NCBI GenBank assembly: GCA_017308595.1
Contig: JAFKER010000006.1
Coordinates: forward strand, 248,001 to 312,000
Length of the DNA stretch: 64,000 bases
Direction of reading: 5' to 3'
Origin: Afipia sp.
GTDB taxonomy: Bacteria > Pseudomonadota > Alphaproteobacteria > Rhizobiales > Xanthobacteraceae
The notes below the pieces were generated by a model that saw only the letters and a list, made by a program, of their open reading frames with translations, was not told where the DNA came from and made no database searches. The position numbers and the translations under genes are program-made. Of the stretch, positions 45,338 to 54,676 are shown piece by piece; positions within the stretch are counted from its first letter, which is position 1, and every line of letters starts with the position of its first letter.

Positions 45338-46285
45338 TTGACCGAATATCAGCCAGCCGCGTCCATCGACGCGGTCGAACAGGGACTGGCCTCGGCGGGC
45401 TACATCGCCAACCGTCAGATCGCGACCGCAGTTTACCTGTCGCAGAAGATCGAGAAGCCGATTCTCGTCGAGGGACCTGCGGGCGTGGGCAAGACCGAGC
45501 TTGCGAAAGCGCTTGCCGCATGGCGCGGCCTCAAGCTGATCCGCCTGCAGTGCTATGAGGGTCTGGACGAAGCCAAGGCACTGTACGAGTGGAAATACGC
45601 CAAGCAGTTGCTCTACACCCAGATCCTGAAAGACAAACTCGGTGAAGTGCTGGGGGACGCGGAGACGCTCCCGGCGGCACTGAACAAACTGCACGATTTC
45701 GGCGATGTGTTCTTCTCCAAGGAGTTCGTTGAGCCGCGTCCGTTGCTGCAGGCGCTCGAACAGCCGAAGGGATGCGTTCTACTGATCGACGAAATCGACA
45801 AGTCCGATGCTGAATTCGAGTCGCTGCTCCTGGAAATCCTCTCCGACTTCCAGGTCACCATTCCCGAGCTCGGCACGGTTTCCGCGCTCGCGCCGCCGAC
45901 GGTGATTCTGACCTCCAACAGCGAACGCGATCTCGGCGATGCGCTCAAGCGGCGCTGCCTACATCTGCATATCGGCTTCCCCGAACAGCGGCTGGAGGAG
46001 CGCATCGTGGAAAGCCGCGTTCCCGGCATTTCGCAGACGCTGCAGCGGCAGATCGTCAGCTTCATCAATGATGTCCGCACGCTGGACCTGAAGAAGCTGC
46101 CGTCGGTGTCGGAAGCCATCGACTGGGCTCGCGTATTGGTCCTGTTGGAGGCAAGCGAGTTGAACCACGAGATCGTGAAGGACACGCTCAACGTCCTGCT
46201 CAAATACGAAGCCGATATCGAGACCACCATGCCGCAGGTTTCGGCCTTCATCGGCAAGAGCCGCCGCGAGAACGTCTTCGGATGA
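45338..46285 (+). CDS. MoxR-family AAA+ ATPase
   Basis: About 315 residues. Walker A EGPAGVGKTE (about 45-54), Walker B LLIDEIDKSD (about 147-156), sensor 1 ILTSNSERDLGDALKRRC and the C-terminal lid are those of MoxR/CoxD-type AAA+ chaperones. Such ATPases act with VWA proteins to mature or insert metal centres; the partner gene follows with a 4-base overlap. The start is probably TTG 45338, which has GGAG nine bases before it; a TTG at 45323 is the alternative. No CO dehydrogenase genes are nearby, so the target is unknown. Confidence 0.9.
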   Translation: MTEYQPAASIDAVEQGLASAGYIANRQIATAVYLSQKIEKPILVEGPAGVGKTELAKALAAWRGLKLIRLQCYEGLDEAKALYEWKYAKQLLYTQILKDKLGEVLGDAETLPAALNKLHDFGDVFFSKEFVEPRPLLQALEQPKGCVLLIDEIDKSDAEFESLLLEILSDFQVTIPELGTVSALAPPTVILTSNSERDLGDALKRRCLHLHIGFPEQRLEERIVESRVPGISQTLQRQIVSFINDVRTLDLKKLPSVSEAIDWARVLVLLEASELNHEIVKDTLNVLLKYEADIETTMPQVSAFIGKSRRENVFG

Positions 46286-47670
46286 GAGAAAACCTGCATC
46301 GGTTTTTTCGGGCGGCCCGTGGGGCCGGGGTGCGGATTTCGCCCTCCGAAAGCATCGATGCCATGCGTGCCGTCTCCGATATCGGCTTTGCCGATCGCGA
46401 AGTGCTGCGCGACACTTTCCTACTGACGCTGGCCAAGACCGCCGACGACAAGCGCGCGCTCGGCGAATGCTTCGATCTGTTCTTCAAGCCGCCGGAAGTC
46501 GCTTCTCCTCCATCTCAGGACAACGACAACGAAGCTGGCGAGTCAGGTGAATCCGGGCAGACTCAGCAACAGGACGGACAAGCGCCGTCCGGCGGTGCGG
46601 CGTCTGCCCCCTCTTCGGGCCTCAGCCCCATGAGCCAGATGCTGCTGGCGCAGGATCGCAATGGCATTGCCGCGGCGATCGCCAATGCATCGAGTGCCGC
46701 TGAACTAACCGAAATCCGATATTTCACCCAACGCGGCATTTTTTCGAGCCGCATCCTGAATGAACTCGGCATCTCGCAATTGCGCGACGATCTCGACATG
46801 CTGAATGCGAACAATCCGGCGGAGGCCGAGCGGCTTGCGGCCGGGATCGAAGCGTTGCGCGACACCGTGCGCGACGCCGTTTCTCAGGCGCTGCTGTTGT
46901 ATGGCCGCGAAGAAAGCGAAAACCTTCGCAACGACATCCTGCGTAACGCGCCGATGTCCCAGCTCGACCAGCGCCAGATCCAGCAGATGCGCGTGCTGAT
47001 CCGACAGATCGCGCGCCGCCTGCGCGAGCGCTACAGCAAGCCGCGCAAGCGCCAGCGCCGCGGCCATCTCGACGTGCGCCGCACGATCCGGCGCAACGCC
47101 GCATGGGGCGGCGTGCCGTTCCTCACCACATGGAAACGCCGCCATCGCGACAAGCCGAAGATCATCGCCATCTGCGACGTCTCGGGATCGGTCGCGCGGG
47201 TCTCGGACTTTTTCCTGCTGCTGATCTACAGCCTGCATGAAGTCGTATCCGATGTCCGCTCCTTCGCCTTCTCGAGTCATCTCGTCGAAGTCAGCGACAT
47301 TCTCGAAAACGAGGATGCCGACAAGGCGATGAAGGAAATCATGACTTTGGTCGGCTTCGGCTCGTCGGATTACGGCAAATCGCTCGAAGATTTCGAAAAG
47401 CTCGCGCTGCGCGCCGTGACACCGCAGACCACGGTGATCGTGCTGGGTGACGCCCGCACGAACAACCTCGATCCCCGCGCCGATATTCTCAAGCGCGTCT
47501 CCGAACGCTGCAAACGCCTGGTGTGGCTCAATCCCGAAGGCCGCATGGTGTGGGGCTGGGGTGATTCTGAAATGCCACGCTACGCCACCTATTGCGGCGT
47601 GGTGCGCCAGTGCGCCACCGCCAAGCAGCTTGAGCGTGCCATCACCGATATTGTCGCGGCATATCAGTAA
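46282..47670 (+). CDS. VWA domain protein, CoxE-like, partner of MoxR
   Basis: A 462-residue cytoplasmic protein. Residues about 1-70 and 120-260 are helical; between them lies a Gly/Ser/Gln/Glu-rich linker (about 72-120) and an Arg-rich stretch (RRLRERYSKPRKRQRRG near 241-257). The C-terminal VWA domain has the MIDAS motif D299-V-S-G-S303, then T near 350 and GDART (about 390). This is the CoxE/DUF58-like class that pairs with MoxR ATPases. ATG overlaps the MoxR stop (ATGA), so the two are made together. Its client is unknown; the convergent gene downstream is a cation antiporter. Confidence 0.9.
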   Translation: MRENLHRFFRAARGAGVRISPSESIDAMRAVSDIGFADREVLRDTFLLTLAKTADDKRALGECFDLFFKPPEVASPPSQDNDNEAGESGESGQTQQQDGQAPSGGAASAPSSGLSPMSQMLLAQDRNGIAAAIANASSAAELTEIRYFTQRGIFSSRILNELGISQLRDDLDMLNANNPAEAERLAAGIEALRDTVRDAVSQALLLYGREESENLRNDILRNAPMSQLDQRQIQQMRVLIRQIARRLRERYSKPRKRQRRGHLDVRRTIRRNAAWGGVPFLTTWKRRHRDKPKIIAICDVSGSVARVSDFFLLLIYSLHEVVSDVRSFAFSSHLVEVSDILENEDADKAMKEIMTLVGFGSSDYGKSLEDFEKLALRAVTPQTTVIVLGDARTNNLDPRADILKRVSERCKRLVWLNPEGRMVWGWGDSEMPRYATYCGVVRQCATAKQLERAITDIVAAYQ

Positions 47671-47689
47671 GCCGATCCTGTATTCACCC

Positions 47690-48790
47690 TTAGGGGACGA
47701 GTACCAGGAACATGAACACCGCGAACATCACCAGATGCACCATGCCGAACATGATGTTGGTGCGGCCGGTTCCAAACGTGGCAAGGCTGACCAGAAAGGT
47801 CATCACCAGCATCATGCTGTCCCGGGTCTCAAGTCCAAGCACCAGCCGCTTTTCCAGAAAATAAGTGGCAATCGCGACGGCAGGCACCGTTAGACCGATG
47901 GTGGCCAGCGAAGAGCCCAGTGCAAGATTGATGCTCTTCTGCAAATCGTTCTTACGGGCGGCCGCCAAGGCGGCAATGCCTTCGGGAAGAAGAATCAACA
48001 GCGCCACCACAACGCCCGCGAAAGCAGGCGGCGCGCCGATGGCGGCGGCGCCGGCATCCACCACCAGCGAGAACTTCTTCGCGAGCATCACGACCCCGAT
48101 GAGCGACACCAGCAACAGGATCGCGCTGATCGTCAACATGCCGCCTCCCGCCGCATGGTGCTGGTCGTCTCCATCCGCGCCTGCGATGAAGTAATCGCGA
48201 TGACGAACGGTCTGGGTGTACAGGAACACGCCATAGAGGACGATGGTCACGACACTGACAAAACCGAGCTGGCTGGCCGAATAAATCGGGCCCGGTGTTG
48301 TCTCGGTATAATTTGGCAGGATCAGAGTGATCGTGGCGAGCACAACCAGCACGCTCAGATACACGTTGGCGCCGGTGACCTGAAAGTCCTGCTCGCGATA
48401 GCGCAGGCCGCCGACCAGGATGCAGATGCCGACAAGGCCGTTGCACACGATCATCACCACGGCGAACACGGTGTCGCGCGCCAGCGTAGGAACGCCGTTC
48501 TCACCCAGCATAATGGTTGCGATCAACGCGACTTCGATGATCGTCACGGACATGGTCAGCAGCAGCGTGCCGAACGGCTCCCCGATCACCTCGGCAATCA
48601 CCTCGGCATGATGGACCGCAGCGAAGACTGTTCCGAACAGAACGACCAGCAGCACCACCGCAAAGACCATGCCCGCTGGCGAGCGTGTGAAGCCTATGCC
48701 CAGCCCGGGAATTTCGGTGGCGGCATAAAGCAAAACAGCCAGCGCCGGATAGATCCAGGCTGACCGTGGCATGTGTGTATGGGCACTCAT
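47690..48790 (-). CDS. chaA: Calcium/proton antiporter, ChaA/CaCA family
   Basis: A 366-residue membrane protein with eleven or so helices. The two alpha repeats of CaCA exchangers are seen: GEPFGTLLLTMSVTIIEVALIA (about 71-92) and LPEGIAALAAARKNDLQKSIN with ALGSSLATIGLTVP (about 265-305). The acidic residues E in IIEVAL and PEG are the expected Ca2+-binding carboxylates. A His-rich loop (DDQHHAAGGG) lies mid-protein. ChaA exports Ca2+ or Na+/K+ in exchange for protons at high pH. It is a single gene converging on the VWA gene. Confidence 0.9.
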   Translation of the reverse strand: MSAHTHMPRSAWIYPALAVLLYAATEIPGLGIGFTRSPAGMVFAVVLLVVLFGTVFAAVHHAEVIAEVIGEPFGTLLLTMSVTIIEVALIATIMLGENGVPTLARDTVFAVVMIVCNGLVGICILVGGLRYREQDFQVTGANVYLSVLVVLATITLILPNYTETTPGPIYSASQLGFVSVVTIVLYGVFLYTQTVRHRDYFIAGADGDDQHHAAGGGMLTISAILLLVSLIGVVMLAKKFSLVVDAGAAAIGAPPAFAGVVVALLILLPEGIAALAAARKNDLQKSINLALGSSLATIGLTVPAVAIATYFLEKRLVLGLETRDSMMLVMTFLVSLATFGTGRTNIMFGMVHLVMFAVFMFLVLVP

Positions 48791-48905
48791 GCTCCCTATA
48801 CTAGCGGCAAGGCTGTGAAAGGCCTAGGAGGGCGGAAGAAAATTTGCACGTCGAGACCAGATGCCGTAACCAAAAAGAATTGCTTTTTGGGAAGGAAACG
48901 AAAAA

Positions 48906-49292
48906 ATGTTCTCTCACGTCATGATCGGGACCAACGACCTCGATCGCGCCAAGGCTTTTTACGACAAACTACTGGGAACGCTCGGCGTGCCGGCGGGTGC
49001 GGTCGATCGTCATCGCATCTTTTACCGCACCAAAACCGGGACTTTCTCCGTCTCGAAGCCGATCGATGGCAAAGCCGCGACATTTGCCAATGGCGGCACC
49101 ATCGGGTTCACGGCCGCCTCGGCTGCGGAAGCCGATGCCTGGCATGCGGCTGGACTCGCAAACGGCGGAACCACCTGTGAGGATCCTCCTGGCATCCGCG
49201 AAGGCGGCGGCGTGAAACTTTACATCGCCTACCTGCGCGATCCGGATGGCAACAAGATTTGCGCGCTGCATCGGCTGCCGAAGGAAGCATAA
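48906..49292 (+). CDS. VOC/glyoxalase family protein
   Basis: A 128-residue protein of one vicinal-oxygen-chelate domain: FSHVMIGTNDLDRAKAFYD at the start (with metal-site His H4) and KLYIAYLRDPDGNKICALH at the end. The second half keeps the usual GGxxGF and D-P-D-G-N features. The family includes glyoxalases, lyases and resistance proteins; the substrate is unknown. GGAAGGAAACG before the ATG gives a good ribosome-binding site. It ends at a strong bidirectional terminator. Confidence 0.88.
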   Translation: MFSHVMIGTNDLDRAKAFYDKLLGTLGVPAGAVDRHRIFYRTKTGTFSVSKPIDGKAATFANGGTIGFTAASAAEADAWHAAGLANGGTTCEDPPGIREGGGVKLYIAYLRDPDGNKICALHRLPKEA

Positions 49293-49294
49293 CG

Positions 49295-49323
49295 AAAAAG
49301 AGGCCGTGCACCGCACGGCCTCT
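49295..49323. terminator. Bidirectional terminator, VOC gene / pntB
   Basis: AAAGAGGCCGTGC pairs with GCACGGCCTCTTT (13 base pairs, loop ACC). On the forward strand CTTTC follows, on the reverse strand TTCGTTATG; it sits between convergent genes and serves both. Confidence 0.92.
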
Positions 49324-49352
49324 TTCTTTCAGGAACCCCAAGCGGGTGATCC

Positions 49353-50753
49353 TTACATCGCCTTGACGATGTTCTCCGTCATTTTCTTGGCGTCGCCCAG
49401 CAGCATCATCGTGTTGTCGCGATAGAACAGCGGGTTGTCGACGCCGGCATAGCCGGAGGCGAGCGAGCGCTTGATGAACATCACAGTGCCGGCTTTCCAG
49501 ACCTGCAACACCGGCATGCCATAGATCGGCGACTTCGGATCTTCTTCCGCCGCCGGGTTGGTGACGTCGTTGGCGCCGATTACGAAGGCAACATCGGCCT
49601 GCGCGAACTCCGAGTTGATGTCTTCAAGCTCGAACACCTCGTCGTAAGGCACGTTGGCTTCGGCGAGCAACACGTTCATGTGGCCAGGCATGCGGCCCGC
49701 CACCGGATGAATGGCGTACTTCACCTCGACGCCTTCCTTCTTCAGCGTGTCGGCCATTTCGCGAAGCGCGTGCTGCGCCTGCGCCACCGCCATGCCGTAG
49801 CCCGGCACGATGATGACCTTCTGCGCGTTCTTCATGATGAAGGCCGCGTCGTCGGCAGAGCCGAGCTTCACAGGTTTCACTTCGCCGGTGCCTGCCGCAG
49901 CCGCGCCACCGGTCTCGCCGCCGAAGCCGCCGAGGATCACCGAGATGAAAGAACGGTTCATCGCGTGGCACATGATGTAGGACAGGATCGCGCCCGATGA
50001 GCCGACCAGCGCGCCGGTGATGATCAGCGCCGAATTGCCCAGCGTGAAGCCGATGCCTGCCGCAGCCCAGCCCGAATAGGAGTTGAGCATCGAGATCACG
50101 ACCGGCATGTCCGCGCCGCCGATCGGAATGATCAGCAGGGCGCCGAGCACCAGCGCGATGACGGTGATCAGCCAGAAGTCGAGCTGGCTCTGCGAATGCA
50201 CCAGACCGTAGATGAAGAACACCAGCGCCAGACCGAGCACGATGTTGATGATGTGGCGTGCCGGCAGGATGATCGGCGCGCCGCTCATGCGGCCGCTCAA
50301 CTTGAGGAACGCAATCACCGAGCCGGTAAACGTGAGCGCGCCGATGGCCACGCCGAGCGACATTTCCACAAGGCTGGAGGCGTGGATGTTGCCGCGCGTA
50401 CCGATGTCGAACGCCGCAGGCGCATAGAACGCGCCGGCAGCCACAAGCACCGCCGCCATACCGACCAGCGAGTGGAAGGCCGCGACGAGTTCGGGCATCG
50501 AGGTCATCGGCACCTTACGCGCGATGACGGCGCCAATGCCGCCACCGATGACAATGCCGCCGATCACGAGGATCCAGCCAAGGGTGTCCGCTGGCGGATG
50601 CGCCGCCAGCGTGGTGGCGATCGCGATGGTCATGCCGACCATGCCGAAGAAATTGCCCTGGCGGGACGATGCCGGGCTCGACAGCCCGCGCAGCGAGAGG
50701 ATGAAAAGGACGCCTGCGACCAGATAGAGCAGCGCCGAAAGGTTCGCGTTCAT
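49353..50753 (-). CDS. pntB: NAD(P) transhydrogenase subunit beta
   Basis: A 466-residue membrane protein with about nine helices (dII) and the C-terminal NADP(H)-binding domain III (about 290-466; VPGYGMAVAQAQHALREMA at 310-330 and GDAKKMTENIVKAM at the end). With PntAA and PntAB it forms the proton-translocating transhydrogenase that makes NADPH from NADH using the proton gradient. The start at ATG 50753 matches the family; upstream residues in frame are not family-like. The three pnt genes are in one leftward operon with gaps of 13 and 11 bases. Confidence 0.97.
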   Translation of the reverse strand: MNANLSALLYLVAGVLFILSLRGLSSPASSRQGNFFGMVGMTIAIATTLAAHPPADTLGWILVIGGIVIGGGIGAVIARKVPMTSMPELVAAFHSLVGMAAVLVAAGAFYAPAAFDIGTRGNIHASSLVEMSLGVAIGALTFTGSVIAFLKLSGRMSGAPIILPARHIINIVLGLALVFFIYGLVHSQSQLDFWLITVIALVLGALLIIPIGGADMPVVISMLNSYSGWAAAGIGFTLGNSALIITGALVGSSGAILSYIMCHAMNRSFISVILGGFGGETGGAAAAGTGEVKPVKLGSADDAAFIMKNAQKVIIVPGYGMAVAQAQHALREMADTLKKEGVEVKYAIHPVAGRMPGHMNVLLAEANVPYDEVFELEDINSEFAQADVAFVIGANDVTNPAAEEDPKSPIYGMPVLQVWKAGTVMFIKRSLASGYAGVDNPLFYRDNTMMLLGDAKKMTENIVKAM

Positions 50754-50766
50754 ATGCCCCGCCCCG

Positions 50767-51087
50767 TCACTTCTGCTTCTTCTTGTACATCGCCAGCATG
50801 CGCTGGGTGACAAGGAAGCCGCCAAAGATGTTGATGCACGCAAAGATCAGCGCAACAAAGCCGAAGGCGCGCGCCCAGAGCGGCCCCTGATCGTTGGTCG
50901 CCAGCGCAACGCCGGTCGCCAGCAGCGCGCCGACCACGATGACCGACGAAATCGCGTTGGTCACCGACATCAGCGGTGTATGCAGCGCCGGCGTCACCGA
51001 CCAGACCACGAAGTAACCCACGAAAACCGCGAGAACGAAAATCGACAACCGGAAGACGAACGGGTCGACAGCCTCAATCCCATGCAT
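50767..51087 (-). CDS. pntAB: NAD(P) transhydrogenase subunit alpha part 2
   Basis: A 106-residue membrane protein with four helices, corresponding to the C-terminal membrane part of E. coli PntA. It carries [24 protein letters not shown] and [22 protein letters not shown], conserved in the split alpha subunit of alphaproteobacteria. ATG 51087 has AAGGAGA 7 bases upstream. It couples the soluble PntAA domain to PntB. Confidence 0.96.
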   Translation of the reverse strand: MHGIEAVDPFVFRLSIFVLAVFVGYFVVWSVTPALHTPLMSVTNAISSVIVVGALLATGVALATNDQGPLWARAFGFVALIFACINIFGGFLVTQRMLAMYKKKQK

Positions 51088-51098
51088 GTCGGCTCTCC

Positions 51099-52226
51099 TT
51101 ATGCTTTCGGCTGGAAATTCGGATGGATGACGGCGCCGTCCTTGGTCAGCGCAGTCGCCTTCACCAGCTCGTCGTCCCACTTCACTGCGAGCGACTTGGC
51201 GGCCTTGTCGTAAAGCGTCTCGATGAACGACAACAGGTTGCGGGCATAAAGCCCCGAGGCCGACGCCGCGACCTTGCCGGCGAGATTGGTGTAGCCGACG
51301 ATCTTCACGCCGCCGACATCCGCAATCTCGTTAGCCTTGGCGCCTTCGACATTACCGCCGCGCTCGACCGCGAGATCGACCAGCACCGAACCGGGCTTCA
51401 TCGACTTCACCATCTCGGCAGAGACGAGCTTCGGCGCCGGACGACCCGGAATCAGCGCCGTGGTGATGACGATGTCCTGCTTCTTGATGTGTTCTGCCGT
51501 GAGCGCAGCCTGCTTGGCCTGATACTCTTTCGACATTTCCTTGGCGTAGCCGCCGGCGGTCTGGGCGTTCTTGAATTCCTCGTCCTCGACGGCGAGGAAT
51601 TTCGCGCCGAGCGATTCCACCTGCTCCTTGGTGGCGGGGCGTACGTCGGTCGCGGTCACAACTGCGCCGAGACGGCGAGCCGTTGCGATTGCCTGAAGAC
51701 CGGCGACGCCGACGCCCATGACGAAGACCTTGGCAGCAGGCACGGTGCCGGCCGCCGTCATCATCATCGGGAAGGCGCGGCCAAAGGCTTCAGCGGATTC
51801 GATCACCGCGCGATAACCGGCAAGGTTCGCCTGACTGGACAGAACGTCCATCACCTGCGCGCGCGTAATGCGCGGCATCAGCTCCATCGCGAAGGCTGAA
51901 ACCCCGGCATCGGCCAGCGCCTTCAGCGCGGCCTCATTGCCGTAGGGGTCCATGATCGCGATGACCAGGGCACCCTTCTTGTATTTGGCAACTTCGGAGA
52001 CGTCCGGACGCTTCACCTTGATGACGATGTCAGCATCTTTCACCGCATCGGCACTGACGACCGCACCTGCGGCCTCATAGTCCGCGTCCAGCAGACCGGA
52101 CTTGATACCGGCGCCCGGCTCGATCGCAATATCGATCCCCAGCGCCTTGAACTTCTTCACCGTGTCCGGCGTCGCCGCAACGCGCGGCTCCGCTGCGTCC
52201 ACTTCCTTCGCTATAGCAATCTTCAT
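51099..52226 (-). CDS. pntAA: NAD(P) transhydrogenase subunit alpha part 1
   Basis: A 375-residue soluble NAD(H)-binding subunit (domain I). It shows [20 protein letters not shown] at the start, KRVTPALV-like catalytic R and the Rossmann region [24 protein letters not shown] (about 165-190), then [16 protein letters not shown]. It is close to alanine dehydrogenase in fold; the pnt context decides the function. First gene of the pnt operon, 72 bases downstream of a small oxidase-subunit gene on the same strand. The start at ATG 52226 removes a non-family 10-residue extension. Confidence 0.96.
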   Translation of the reverse strand: MKIAIAKEVDAAEPRVAATPDTVKKFKALGIDIAIEPGAGIKSGLLDADYEAAGAVVSADAVKDADIVIKVKRPDVSEVAKYKKGALVIAIMDPYGNEAALKALADAGVSAFAMELMPRITRAQVMDVLSSQANLAGYRAVIESAEAFGRAFPMMMTAAGTVPAAKVFVMGVGVAGLQAIATARRLGAVVTATDVRPATKEQVESLGAKFLAVEDEEFKNAQTAGGYAKEMSKEYQAKQAALTAEHIKKQDIVITTALIPGRPAPKLVSAEMVKSMKPGSVLVDLAVERGGNVEGAKANEIADVGGVKIVGYTNLAGKVAASASGLYARNLLSFIETLYDKAAKSLAVKWDDELVKATALTKDGAVIHPNFQPKA

Positions 52227-52298
52227 GACGCCTCCCGCAGCCGTTTGGCCGCGCATGACTTAATCACCGGTCAAGTTGCCGGTCCAACCGATTTTCGA

Positions 52299-52451
52299 TC
52301 AGGTGAGAAAGATCGCCATCAGGGCGACGACGGCGATGACGGCGATCGTGCCGTACTTCGTCAACGCAAGGAAACCCTCATAGGTCTGCTCATGCGCCGG
52401 ATAGTCCATTCCGTCCGCCTGCGTGTAAGCCACTTCGCTATGGTCAGCCAT
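52299..52451 (-). CDS. aa3-type cytochrome c oxidase subunit IV
   Basis: A 50-residue protein. A hydrophilic N-terminus (MADHSEVAYTQADGMDYPAH) with the family-typical MDYPAHEQTYEGFLALTKYG is followed by one transmembrane helix and a short FLT end. This is the small COX4_pro_2 subunit of bacterial aa3 oxidases, often found next to transhydrogenase genes in Rhizobiales. It starts at ATG 52451, 72 bases before pntAA on the same strand, so both may share a promoter. Confidence 0.9.
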   Translation of the reverse strand: MADHSEVAYTQADGMDYPAHEQTYEGFLALTKYGTIAVIAVVALMAIFLT

Positions 52452-52641
52452 TGATCCCCTCCAGCACCATCTTAAAAAGTTAGCGCGAATTAGCCCAATT
52501 GCGAAGCAAGGGCAACGCCTGCCTCCCCTTTGGACAGAGGATTAGAACCACCCGCATGCAAGCCATGCAATGGTCAGGCCCAAAATTTCCGCGATGCGGA
52601 ACGAGAGACGCCCTACCTACGGCGATTGCCCCCAAAAGAGG

Positions 52642-54522
52642 CTATCCCATCGCCTCCAGTTCCGCGATCAGGCTTTCGATCACCGACAGTCCGCCGTCCC
52701 AGAACGCCGGATCCCTGGCATCGAGGCCGAAGGGCTTGAGCAATTCAGAATAATGCTTCGTGCCACCGGCAGAGAGCATGTCGAGATAGCGCCCCGCAAA
52801 TCCCTCCGACGCGTTTTCGTAAACCGCATAGAGCGAATTCACGAGGCAATCGCCGAACGCATAGGCATAGACGTAAAACGGCGAATGGATGAAGTGCGGG
52901 ATGTACATCCAGTACGTCTCGTAGCCCGGCTTGATCTCGATGGCCGGCCCGAGACTCTCGCTTTGCACGCTCAGCCAGATCTCACCGATCCGCTGCGCGG
53001 TCAGTTCGCCGTTGCGCCGTTCGGTATGGACCGCGCGCTCGAACGAATAGAACGCGATCTGGCGGACCACCGTATTGATCATGTCCTCGACCTTGCCCGC
53101 GAGGAGCGCCTGACGTTCCTTGGCGTTTTTGGTCTGCGCGAGAAGCCGCTTGAAGGTCAGCATCTCACCGAAAACGCTGGCGGTTTCCGCAAGCGTCAGC
53201 GGCGTTGGCGCCATCAGAGCGCCCTGCTTTGCGGCAAGCACCTGATGCACGCCATGACCGAGTTCATGCGCGAGCGTCATAACGTCGCGCGGCTTGCCCT
53301 GATAATTCATCAGCACATAGGGATGCGCCGACGGCGTCGTCGGATGCGAGAACGCGCCCGGCGCCTTCCCCGGACGCACCGGCGCATCGATCCAGCGATC
53401 CGTGAAGAAACGCTCCGCGATGTTCGCCATCTGCGGCGAGAAGTCGCCATAGGCTTTCAGGATCGTGCTTTTCGCGTCACTCCATTCGATCTCGCTCTTG
53501 GAAGCAAACGGCAGCGGTGCGTTCCGGTCCCAGAACGGCAGCGATTTCTTTTTGAACCAGCGCGCCTTCATCTTGTAATAGCGATGCGACAGCCGCGGAT
53601 AAGCGGCGCGCACCGAAGCCACCAGCGCGTCGACAACTTCACGCTCGACGCGGTTGGCCAGATGGCGCGAGTCGGCGATGTCCTGGAAACCGCGCCAGCG
53701 GTCGGAGATTTCCTTGTCCTTGGCGAGGGTATTGGTGATCAGTGCGAATGTGCGCTCATTCGCCTTGAAGGTTTTCGCCAGCGCCTGAGCCGCTGCCTTG
53801 CGTTTCGCCGGCGTGCGATCCTGCAACAGGGTCAGCGTCGGCTCGATCGCGAGCTCCTTGCCCCCGACCTTGAAACGCAAGCCTGCAATGGTCTGGTCGA
53901 ATTGCCTGTTCCAGGCGGCATAGCCGCTAACCGATTTTTCGTGGAACAGCTGCTCGACGCGATCTTCGAGCTGATACGGCTTGTCCTTGCGCAGATCCTC
54001 GATCCAGGGCCGATAATGATCGAGCGACGGCACCGCCATGGCACGCTCGATCACCGCATCATCGACACGGTTGAGTTCGAGCGCGAAGAACAGCAGATGG
54101 ATGGAGGCGGCGGTGATGCGCTCCGACACGTCGCCATAAAACTTGGAGATCGCCGGGTCGACGGTGTTGCCCGCATGGGCAAGGCCTGCATAGGACGCAA
54201 GCCTGCCGGCGAGATCGTCGATCGCCTCATAACTCCTGATCGCCTCGGCCAGCCATTCGCCGCCGTCAGAGCGAGCGATGCGCTCCGCGATCTGCCCCTT
54301 GTAGGCATTCTCGAAGGCGGCACAGTCGGCATCGAGCTTGTCGAGATCGCGCGCCACCTCCGGCGCATCGATCGCGGTATAGAGGTCTGCCAGATTCCAT
54401 TCCGGCAATTTGCCAACCTTCGGCGCAGCCTTTTTGGCCGCAGCTTTCGCCTTTGGCCCGGCCTTAGCCGCCAATTTGGATTTTGCCGGAGATTTGCGGA
54501 CAGCCGATGAGCGCGAAGCCAT
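52642..54522 (-). CDS. pepF: Oligoendopeptidase F, M3 family metallopeptidase
   Basis: A 626-residue zinc peptidase. The HExxH motif H419-E-L-G-H423 (HELGHGVHQ) with the downstream zinc-ligand Glu in ETASVFGEM marks the M3 family, and the overall length and the GAFSHPTTPSAHPYVLMN sequence match PepF. It cleaves peptides in the cytoplasm. Unusual is an N-terminal tail of about 40 residues rich in Ala, Lys and Pro (e.g. KAKAAAKKAAPKVGK) before the folded domain begins at LPEWNLADLY; it is probably disordered. It is a single leftward gene. Confidence 0.94.
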   Translation of the reverse strand: MASRSSAVRKSPAKSKLAAKAGPKAKAAAKKAAPKVGKLPEWNLADLYTAIDAPEVARDLDKLDADCAAFENAYKGQIAERIARSDGGEWLAEAIRSYEAIDDLAGRLASYAGLAHAGNTVDPAISKFYGDVSERITAASIHLLFFALELNRVDDAVIERAMAVPSLDHYRPWIEDLRKDKPYQLEDRVEQLFHEKSVSGYAAWNRQFDQTIAGLRFKVGGKELAIEPTLTLLQDRTPAKRKAAAQALAKTFKANERTFALITNTLAKDKEISDRWRGFQDIADSRHLANRVEREVVDALVASVRAAYPRLSHRYYKMKARWFKKKSLPFWDRNAPLPFASKSEIEWSDAKSTILKAYGDFSPQMANIAERFFTDRWIDAPVRPGKAPGAFSHPTTPSAHPYVLMNYQGKPRDVMTLAHELGHGVHQVLAAKQGALMAPTPLTLAETASVFGEMLTFKRLLAQTKNAKERQALLAGKVEDMINTVVRQIAFYSFERAVHTERRNGELTAQRIGEIWLSVQSESLGPAIEIKPGYETYWMYIPHFIHSPFYVYAYAFGDCLVNSLYAVYENASEGFAGRYLDMLSAGGTKHYSELLKPFGLDARDPAFWDGGLSVIESLIAELEAMG

Positions 54523-54676
54523 ATTTCAATCCGTGAGGTTCAAGATCATGCAGGACGCGTGACGATTGCAGCAGTTGTGAAGAAAGCTAACTCTTAAGAG
54601 GTCGTTAATCTGCGTCGGCCAGAGTGCCCCGATTCGAGACATGTTGTTGAGATAGTCCAGAGTTGCGGGGAATGCC

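Noticed and set aside
45338-47670. Part of a CO dehydrogenase (cox) cluster
   Set aside because: No coxM, coxS or coxL or other cox genes are in the window; only the generic MoxR/VWA pair is present.
52570-54510. A 646-codon open frame on the forward strand opposite pepF
   Set aside because: It mirrors pepF codon for codon in a high-GC sequence, has an Arg/His-rich composition without domains and no ribosome-binding site.
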